Shown here: piece by piece, positions 1-5,700 of the stretch | Position numbering within the stretch: position 1 is the first letter of the stretch | How the letters are laid out: the number at the start of each line of letters is the position of its first letter | Assembly (NCBI GenBank): GCA_026647385.1 | Contig: JAPKGY010000212.1 | Location: 1 to 6,074, forward strand | Length of the DNA: 6,074 nucleotides | Direction: 5' to 3' | From: Phycisphaerae bacterium | GTDB lineage: Bacteria > Planctomycetota > Phycisphaerae > UBA1845 > PWPN01 | Program-made: the position numbers and the translations under genes | The notes under the pieces: model-generated | Databases searched by the model: none | The model's input: the letters and a program-made list of their open reading frames with translations, nothing else | What the model was told of the DNA's origin: nothing

Positions 1-194
1 GATTTGCTTCAGCGACCATTTGCCAGCCATCGTCGATCTCCCCGTTTACGCTGATCAATGTACCGCCCTCTTCATTTCTGTTGGCGGCATTCGTCCGCAA
101 ATATAACAGGGCATGGCTGCGAAGAGGTCCTCGTATCTCGGCTCGTGCCGAACCTGCGTGGTCGCTATCCGAGACCAGCGATTGCTCATTGTCG
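1..194 (-). other. Flanking DNA with possible partial coding region
   Basis: Outside the IS right end, one minus-strand frame is open to the left edge and reads plausibly as protein (for example DNEQSLVSDSDHAGSARAEI, GTLISVNGEIDDGW, MVAEAN). It belongs to no family I recognise. GC is about 55%, lower than in the large gene. It could be the severed 3' part of that gene, a different gene, or non-coding. A second frame holds a 44-codon ORF (MSNRWSRIATT...) ending at 55 that I consider less likely. No start or stop for the favoured frame lies in the flank, and the frame happens to coincide with that of tnpC. Confidence 0.35.
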
Positions 195-220
195 GTAAGC
201 GTACACCAGAACCATATCCC
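195..220. repeat. Right terminal inverted repeat of IS66 (IRR, inferred)
   Basis: The plus strand from 195 reads GTAAGCGTACACCAGAACCA. IS66 ends typically begin GTAA and extend 20-30 bp. It sits 122 bases after the tnpC stop, a plausible distance. The partner left repeat is missing, so pairing cannot be used to prove the boundary or its length. The adjacent outside 8-mer, cattgtcg (187-194), would be the target duplication. Confidence 0.55.
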
Positions 221-268
221 TGCCGCGGCCGTGGAACCGGGGGCGGTGCGGCCGGGCAGGCGATATGG
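212..268. repeat. Subterminal imperfect inverted repeat of the IS
   Basis: Arms ccatatccctgccgcggccg (212-231) and cggccgggcaggcgatatgg (249-268) form 19 pairs with one single-base bulge on each side and a 17-base loop. It lies between the tnpC stop and the IS right end. No T-run follows it on the minus strand, so it is more likely a transposase-binding or end-protecting structure than a simple terminator. A perfect 12-bp palindrome, caagggcccttg, follows at 269-280. Confidence 0.65.
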
Positions 269-316
269 CAAGGGCCCTTGGAAGGCGACGGCCTGAAGTG
301 CGCGCCGGCAGGGGCA

Positions 317-2098
317 TCAGGCAGAGCGGGAGCCGTTGCGTCGGTCGGCTCGTCGGGCAGCACGGTGGGCCGAGCGGTCATGCCGCTCCTCGACGCGATA
401 GGTGCGGATCGCTTCCGGATGGGAGGCAGCCCAGTTCCACGGAAGCAGCCGCTCGTAGTCGGTGCTGCCCGCCAGCAGTTGGTCCAGAACGTCTTTGACG
501 TAGAGCCAGACATCCAGGTCGTTGCGCAGCGCACTGCTGGCCAGCGTCAAGAAGCCGGCGTTCCGTTCGCCGCCAGCGATGCTGCCGGCAAAGAGCCAGT
601 TCTTGCGACCTAGCGCAACCTGCTTCATCAGTTGTTCGGTTTCATTGTTGTCCATGGGCAGCCGCGGGTCGTTCAAGTAGCGTCGCAGCTCGACGGCGTG
701 ATTGCGCACGTACTGCAAGGCCTTGGCGAAGTCGCTCTTCGGCAAGATCACGTTCGTGGTCCGCTCCTTCACTTCCTCCAGCCAGCCCTCGATGGTATCC
801 CAGATCGGTTTCGCTTCGCTCTGGCGCAAGGCCAGACGCTCTTCGAGCGACAAGGCATTGCCGCGGTCTTCTATGTCGTACAACCGCTGATACCAACGCA
901 GCCACTGTTTCCGATCTTCGGGATAGGCGGTCGAGGACTCGAACTTTCGCCGCGCATGCGCATTGCAGGCCGCACGCTCAATGCGCCCCTGCGACGAGAC
1001 GGCTATCGCCTCGAATCCATGCCAGCAGTCACCTAACAACTTCCCTTCGTAGTTCGCAAAGAACAACTCCGGACCATCCCGATGCCGGCTGACCGTGAAG
1101 TCGAACACGTTCAGCTTGATATCCATTCCGCGGTAGGCCCACATCTTCCCGTTGATGCTGGGCAGCTTCTTGTCCAACGCTTCCTGAAACACTTCTTGCA
1201 TCCGTCGCTGCTTCGGATCGCTCAGGTCAAACGTGGGAAGCACCTTCGGGTACAAGAGCGTCACGCCCGTGTCATCACAGCCGATGATCCCGTCCGTTTG
1301 CACCACGCTCTTGAAGAAGCCCAGCAACGGCTGAACGATCTCGAACACGTTGGCGAGGATATTGCACTGGGTGCTGCGCGACGGCACCCAGCCGCAACCA
1401 CCGAAGTAGTCCTGCAGCCGGTACAGCGGCAGATGATAGCTGTACTTGCCGGTGATGATCTCGGCCGCCACGCTCGAATCGTACTTATTGCCTTCCACGA
1501 TGCCCGCCGGCCGCTCCGGCGAAGCAATCCCACACTGCGGCTCGCTCTCGCAGGCGAACTTCGGATACTTCGTCACGCGCACCTTCAGGTTGGGACGCCC
1601 GAACTCCAGCGTCTCGGTGATATCCCACATCGACTCGGGCAGCAACGTCCGCTCGCCATGCGTCGGGCAGATCCTCTGCTGGTCGGTCACTTCCGCCGTC
1701 ACTTCATAGCGGCGAATATGGGCGGGCAGGCTTTCGTCACGCTTGCGGCGGCACCGGCGACGCTGGTGCTCGGGAATCGTCTGCTTCAGATCTTCCACGG
1801 CATCGGCGAGTCCCTGTGCCGCGTCGGCCGCCTCGGGCGTGTTGCCAAAATCCAGACGGAGCTGATCGGGGTTATCCAGATAACGTTCGCTCCGGTTGCG
1901 AAACCGCTGCTCGATCAGCTTTTCGAAAGCCAGCTTGTACTCGTCACGCTCCTGCTCGAGCTTTGCGATCGTCTGGTCCTTCTCTTGCAGCGCGATGTCT
2001 TGTTGCCGCAGTTGCTCACGCTGCGATGCGAGATCCGCGTCCTTCTCTTGGATCGCGGCTGCCAGTTCTTGCTGTGATCGTGAGTGCCACTGCGTCAT
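317..2098 (-). CDS. tnpC: IS66 family DDE transposase TnpC
   Basis: The protein is 593 residues from the ATG at 2098, a normal length for this IS66 subgroup. It catalyses DNA strand transfer of the element. Domains in order: an N-terminal coiled coil/leucine zipper (about 10-65, rich in Q/E/L heptads); a basic linker (RRRCRRKR, 113-120); a zinc-finger-like region with CPTHG (144-148) and KFACESEPQCG (180-190); and the DDE catalytic core. Likely catalytic residues are D275 (GCDDTG), D357 (LLGDCWHGF) and E488 (DNNETEQ), with the family hallmark ALGRKNWLFAGS after the Glu. The C-terminus (YVKDVLDQLLAGSTDY, HPEAIRTYRVEER) is typical of transposases remembered from planctomycete genomes. The start was chosen because the coiled coil begins there and the sequence upstream is tnpB 3' end and terminator. 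In this copy the frame also runs back into tnpB because of the tnpB frameshift. No Shine-Dalgarno is visible. TnpC looks intact, but TnpA and TnpB are broken. Confidence 0.9.
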   Translation of the reverse strand: MTQWHSRSQQELAAAIQEKDADLASQREQLRQQDIALQEKDQTIAKLEQERDEYKLAFEKLIEQRFRNRSERYLDNPDQLRLDFGNTPEAADAAQGLADAVEDLKQTIPEHQRRRCRRKRDESLPAHIRRYEVTAEVTDQQRICPTHGERTLLPESMWDITETLEFGRPNLKVRVTKYPKFACESEPQCGIASPERPAGIVEGNKYDSSVAAEIITGKYSYHLPLYRLQDYFGGCGWVPSRSTQCNILANVFEIVQPLLGFFKSVVQTDGIIGCDDTGVTLLYPKVLPTFDLSDPKQRRMQEVFQEALDKKLPSINGKMWAYRGMDIKLNVFDFTVSRHRDGPELFFANYEGKLLGDCWHGFEAIAVSSQGRIERAACNAHARRKFESSTAYPEDRKQWLRWYQRLYDIEDRGNALSLEERLALRQSEAKPIWDTIEGWLEEVKERTTNVILPKSDFAKALQYVRNHAVELRRYLNDPRLPMDNNETEQLMKQVALGRKNWLFAGSIAGGERNAGFLTLASSALRNDLDVWLYVKDVLDQLLAGSTDYERLLPWNWAASHPEAIRTYRVEERHDRSAHRAARRADRRNGSRSA

Positions 2099-2104
2099 GC
2101 TGAT

Positions 2105-2132
2105 AGTGTAGCAATTTCTTTCCATCGCGCAA
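2105..2132 (-). promoter_or_regulatory. Possible tnpC promoter (weak)
   Basis: The minus strand shows TTGCGC, a 16-base spacer and TACACT, a loose match to sigma-70 -35 and -10 boxes. The -10-like box ends six bases before the tnpC ATG, so transcription would begin at or near the start codon and give a leaderless mRNA. That would fit the absence of a Shine-Dalgarno and the upstream terminator. The hexamer matches are modest and could be chance. Confidence 0.3.
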
Positions 2133-2153
2133 GGCCAAATCGCGTGCGCGCAG

Positions 2154-2196
2154 AAAAAAACAAACACGATTTCGCCGCGCGACGAAACCGTGTTTG
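2154..2196 (-). terminator. Intrinsic terminator between tnpB and tnpC
   Basis: Read on the minus strand, CAAACACGGTTTCG pairs with CGAAATCGTGTTTG (14 pairs including one G-U). The loop is 8 bases and the stem is followed immediately by seven T. This is a canonical rho-independent terminator facing the tnpB-to-tnpC direction. It starts 30 bases after the repaired tnpB stop and ends about 55 bases before the tnpC ATG. The opposite strand has no T-run, so it acts in one direction only. Confidence 0.8.
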
Positions 2197-2225
2197 CTGA
2201 GGAAGTCTTCGGGCCAAGAAAACGC

Positions 2226-2596
2226 TTAAGCCGCTCGTCCGGAGCCGCGGGACGAATACCGCTTTCGCCGACGATGAGCCGCTGCCAGCGACACACCAGA
2301 GAGCAGCTCGCCAGTTGCGTACCATCGATGATCAGGCAGTGGGATTCGTCGGGGCCTTGGACTTCTTCGAAGGTGCCGGCCTCCAGCAGTCGGTAGTACA
2401 ACCAGAATCCGCCACCGTCGAAGTGCAGGATCTTCATGCGGTCGCGACGGCGATTGATGAAGACGTACAGGCTGCCGTCGGTGGGGTCTTCGCCAAACTC
2501 GCTGCGGACGATCCCGCTAAGGCCATCGATGCCCTTGCGCATATCGGCCACGGGCGTATAGATGTAAATCTTCGTTGGCGTGGTGAGGTTCAACAT
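2226..2596 (-). pseudogene. tnpB: IS66 accessory protein TnpB (Orf2), one-base frameshift
   Basis: Residues 1-96 match the IS66 Orf2 family (PF05717): VADMRKGIDGLSGIV near the start, then FINRRRDRMKILHFDGGGFW and YYRLLEAGTF. This TnpB is unrelated to the RNA-guided TnpB nuclease of IS605 elements. After IIDGTQLA the open frame continues into unrelated sequence (SCSLVCRWQRL), while the adjacent frame from 2309 encodes the expected ending, ELLSGVSLAAAHRRRKRY, and stops at TAA (2228-2226). Restoring one base near 2309-2311 gives a protein of about 123 residues, normal for the family. The defect joins the frame to tnpC, producing an apparent 759-codon ORF from 2596 to 317. No slippery heptamer is present at the site, so a deletion or sequencing error is favoured over programmed frameshifting. 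A strong ribosome site precedes the ATG. Confidence 0.85.
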
Positions 2597-2602
2597 CCCT
2601 TG

Positions 2603-2607
2603 CCTCC
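2603..2607 (-). promoter_or_regulatory. Shine-Dalgarno site of tnpB
   Basis: The minus strand reads GGGAGGCAAGGG directly before the tnpB ATG. GGAGG lies 6 bases from the start codon, an optimal spacing. It supports ATG 2596 as the true start and lies inside the end of the tnpA remnant. Confidence 0.75.
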
Positions 2608-2620
2608 CGCACCCGCTTGG

Positions 2621-2654
2621 TGATCGAGCAGTTGTTTTACAACCTGCTCGATCA
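2621..2654 (-). repeat. Inverted repeat (hairpin) in tnpA tail
   Basis: On the plus strand, tgatcgagcagttgt (2621-2635) and acaacctgctcgatca (2639-2654) are inverted copies with one bulged base and a 3-base loop, giving 15 pairs. It sits in the coding tail of the tnpA remnant, 13 bases before the tnpB Shine-Dalgarno. There is no T-run after it, so it is not an intrinsic terminator. A role in tnpA-tnpB translational coupling or in mRNA stability is possible. Confidence 0.7.
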
Positions 2655-2705
2655 CGACCAGGTCGTTCCTCATCTCAATCTCCGCGCCACCTGGCAACCG
2701 CACCT

Positions 2706-5700
2706 TCACGCTCGCCGCGTTGGCCGTTGGCTGGCATCGTCCATGGCGGCGGCATTGTAGTAGTTGTCCTGGTCCGCCGGATCGAACTCCACAAAGTCCG
2801 AGAGATTGTCACCGTCGGTATCGCGCAATCGTGGATTGGAACCGATCGCTCGTTCATAGACGTCGGGCAGGCCGTCCAGATCGGTATCGTCCCGAAGTTT
2901 GTTCGAGGTGACGTGGGTATCGGCGCCGTTGACCTTCGCGGTCCATCCCTGGTCCTCCTCATTATCCGACAGTCCGTCGTGGTCGCTGTCCAGGATTCGA
3001 CCCGCATCCTGTGAGTTGGGGTTTGTCCCCAGGATCAATTCGCGCCCGTCGGGCAGGCCGTCTCCGTCGGTGTCCCGGTTGAGCGGGTCGGTCGCGAAGA
3101 GTCGGGCATGAGCCACCTCAATGTAGTCGTCGCCACTCGGTACGGTGTCCAGCACTCCGTTCGGCCCGGGCACGATGCGGCCCAACAAAGCGGATGCTAT
3201 ATCGTCGCCCGCGACCGTGGAATTCAGGATGCCGTTGGGACCCGCCTGGATGATGGGGAACGTGCTCTGGTACGGCTGAATGGTAAGAATGACGTCATTC
3301 TTCTCGTTGGCATCTCCGTCGAATAGCACGACCTCCAGCGGTCCCTGGATTTCAAGCTTGTCGGGGATCCCGTCTTCGTCCGTGTCCGCGCGATGCGGGT
3401 CCGTCCCTTCGGTGGACTCCTGCTTGTCCGTGAGGCCATCCAGGTCGGAATCCGGCCTCGCCGGGTCCGGGAAGGCCTTATAGGGCAGACCCGGCAGGCG
3501 GTTCACGGTCCAGCCGGTGCGGATCTCGAAGAAATCCCCGAGGCCGTCGTCATCGGTGTCCGTATCGTCGTCCTTGCTGCCGTAGAGGTATTCCTCGCGC
3601 GCGAAGAGCTTGTCGTCGTCGGCGTCGCTCGTGAACCACAGTTGCACCTTGTCGCCCGCCCGGAGCGGAATGTCGCTGAAGTTCGTGCTTTCCGGGAGGT
3701 CCGGGTTTGAGACGAGGACCGCCCAGAACCTTTTCTGCGGGATGGTGGAGCGATCGTTCTGGACGCCGCGAACCCGGGTGAGGCGCTCGGCTTTGCTGAC
3801 GGTGTTGAGGTAGGTTCCGTAGCTGTTGCGGAGCGCCGGCGTCAATGGTCCCGGAGGCAGGGGGGGATCGTCCCCGGCGGCCCGCGTCAGGCCGGCAATC
3901 TCCAGGCCGCGTTGCAGGGTGATGCCGACCGCCAGCCCGTTGGCGTCGAACGTGCTGGCCGTCGCCACGCGGAACTTTTCCACGACGCCGTTGCCGTAAT
4001 CGATCTCGATACCCGCCGTCCGCTCGATTACCTCCTGCGAGGAGAACGCGAAGTTCCGCCCCAGTTCGTCAAAGATGTCGAAGTTGACCACCTTGAAGAC
4101 AAGCCCGGTCGGCTCGCGCATCAGGCTGTCCACCAGATTCGGGAAGACGCTCGTGCTCTCGAAAATGATCGGCCCGCGCTCCCCGTCCAGCGGTCCGAGG
4201 TTGAACGTTGGCGTCGAATCGCCCGAGGGACGCAGAGTCGCGATCGGCTGGAAGTTCAGCCCGCTCTGGCGGTCCTGCTGCAGGACGGAGATCTCGAGAT
4301 TCGTGATCGAGAACGCAACGTCGCTGCGATTCGCGAGATTGACGGTGGCCTGTATGAGGGCGCTCTCGATGTTGCGCGTCACCGAGCGATTCTGGCTTTT
4401 GGACAGGGCGTTTTCCACGGAGCGCTCCCATTCTTGCTGGGAGCTTTTCGCGTTTTCGCTGTCGACGGTCGAGCTGAACCCCTGGGAACGGCTCTGCTCG
4501 AATCCAGCCTCGCCGGTCACTTTCCCTTCGAATCCTTCCTTGGCGCTGCCGCCCAACTCGAACCCGAGCTTCTGGCTGAAGTTGTTCTCGGCTTCCGTGC
4601 TTGTGGTCGAACTTGTGCTGAGCGTGTTGCTGCGGCTCTGGGCGAAGCTGGTCGAAGAGGAGTCCCGGACCTCGGTCGTCGTGCCTTGTTCGTCCGTGAA
4701 ACTCGACGTGATCTCCAGATCGAGGCGAATGCCGCCCACCGTGATCTGAGGAACGGGCAGATCGGACAGCAACGGATTGCGGCTGCTCTCGAACAGCTCC
4801 CGGGCGTCGTTGAACTGGTCTCCGTCGGTGTCGGCCAGAATGGGCGAGGTCCTGAAGAAATCGACCTCGAGGAAGTCGCCGATTCCGTCGCCGTCCGTAT
4901 CCTGGTTTGACGGATCGCTGTAGTACACGTTGAACTCGTCACCGTCCGTCAGGTGATCGGCATCGGTATCATCGGTGCGCGGATCGAGCGACCACTGGTT
5001 CTCGACGCTGTCGTCCAAGCCGTCGCCGTCGGTGTCGGGGCTGTAGGGATCGCTGGTAACGTGTGTGACGCTCGCGGTGCCGTTGGCGAATTTGACCGTG
5101 ATGAACCAGCCCTGCGTCTCGAACCAGTCGGCGAAGTTGTCGCCGTCGCTGTCGATATGCTCGTTTACGTCGTCACCTGTTCCGAACGAGCCGTCCGGAC
5201 CGGGATCGATGACGGGGCTGATGGCTCGGAACGTCGCACTGGCCGGGTCCACGCCCTCGGGCGGCGCGAGCAGGCCGCTCGGGGCCATCAGCGGGTTACC
5301 GGAGCTGTCCAGCACGTTGACGACGTGGACCGTGTACATGCCGGGCGCCTGTGAGGAGGTGGTGAGGTCGACGTAGATGCGGTCGGGGCCCGCCTTTGCG
5401 TTTGTGACGAGCAGAAAGCTGGTATCCGCACCGGTGATGCTGTAGTTGGCTTCGACCTCCAGGCCCTCGCCCATGGCCTTGCTGAAGGTGACGCGTACGC
5501 CGGTGTTGCTTGTGGCGATCGCTCCTATAACGCGGGGCAATATGTCGGCCCCGTCGAGCGTAGTCTGGCCGTTGAAGGTGAAGGTCGCGGTGTCGTGTCC
5601 GGCCTCAATCAGGTTGCCCGCCTTGTCTTGAATACCGGGCGCGACCGTGACCCTGTACTTCAAGCCGGCCTGCATCGGGAGGGTGGTGAGCAGAATCTGC

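Larger units (their letters stand above)
195..2724 (-). mobile_element. IS66-family insertion sequence, left end missing
   Basis: The three-gene IS66 layout is present in order on the minus strand: tnpA tail, tnpB (IS66 Orf2) and tnpC (DDE transposase). The right terminus is placed at 195 because the plus strand there reads GTAAGCGTACACC, and IS66 elements typically end in 5'-GTAA. No matching terminus is found upstream of the tnpA remnant, and most of tnpA is gone. The left boundary is therefore a deletion or recombination junction somewhere around 2710-2760; 2724 is an estimate from where the tnpA-like reading becomes convincing. An 8-bp target duplication is expected for IS66, but it cannot be confirmed with one end missing. 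The copy is unlikely to transpose on its own. Confidence 0.85.
2590..2724 (-). pseudogene. tnpA: IS66 tnpA, C-terminal remnant
   Basis: A minus-strand frame just upstream of tnpB encodes about 44 residues, including ASVKVRLPGGAEIEM and VVIEQVVKQLL, and ends in TGA at 2592-2590. This resembles the C-terminal tail of IS66 TnpA accessory proteins, in which a VRLPGG/hydrophobic segment follows an N-terminal helix-turn-helix. The helix-turn-helix half and start codon are absent. The stop overlaps the tnpB start (ATGTTGA), the usual translational-coupling arrangement of this family. The frame stays open a little further upstream (CRRHGRCQPTAN), so the exact junction with host sequence is uncertain. 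The large host gene reads a different frame through this DNA and stops at 2706. Confidence 0.65.

Noticed and set aside
1082..2077. 331-codon open frame on the plus strand
   Set aside because: It lies entirely opposite tnpC, which has clear family motifs. Long antisense frames are common in GC-rich DNA, and the translation has no recognisable domain.
2300..2320. Programmed -1 frameshifting in tnpB
   Set aside because: There is no slippery heptamer at the shift point and no adjacent stimulatory structure I can support. A simple indel explains the data.
317..2596. A genuine 759-residue TnpB-TnpC fusion transposase
   Set aside because: The normal TnpB C-terminus and stop are present one frame over, the joining segment looks non-coding and contains a terminator, and tnpC has its own ATG at the start of its coiled coil.
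2753..2760. cattgtag as the second copy of an 8-bp target duplication (compare cattgtcg at 187-194)
   Set aside because: Only 7 of 8 bases match, and no GTAA-type left terminus lies next to it on the IS side, so the similarity is probably chance.
3912..4910. 332-codon open frame on the plus strand
   Set aside because: It is the antisense shadow of the toxin-B-like region of the large gene, with no domain-like features.
2781..5153. CRISPR-like or tandem DNA repeat array from the recurring ccgtcggtgtc motifs
   Set aside because: The repeats are degenerate, irregularly spaced and explained by the encoded D-x-D-x-D calcium loops.
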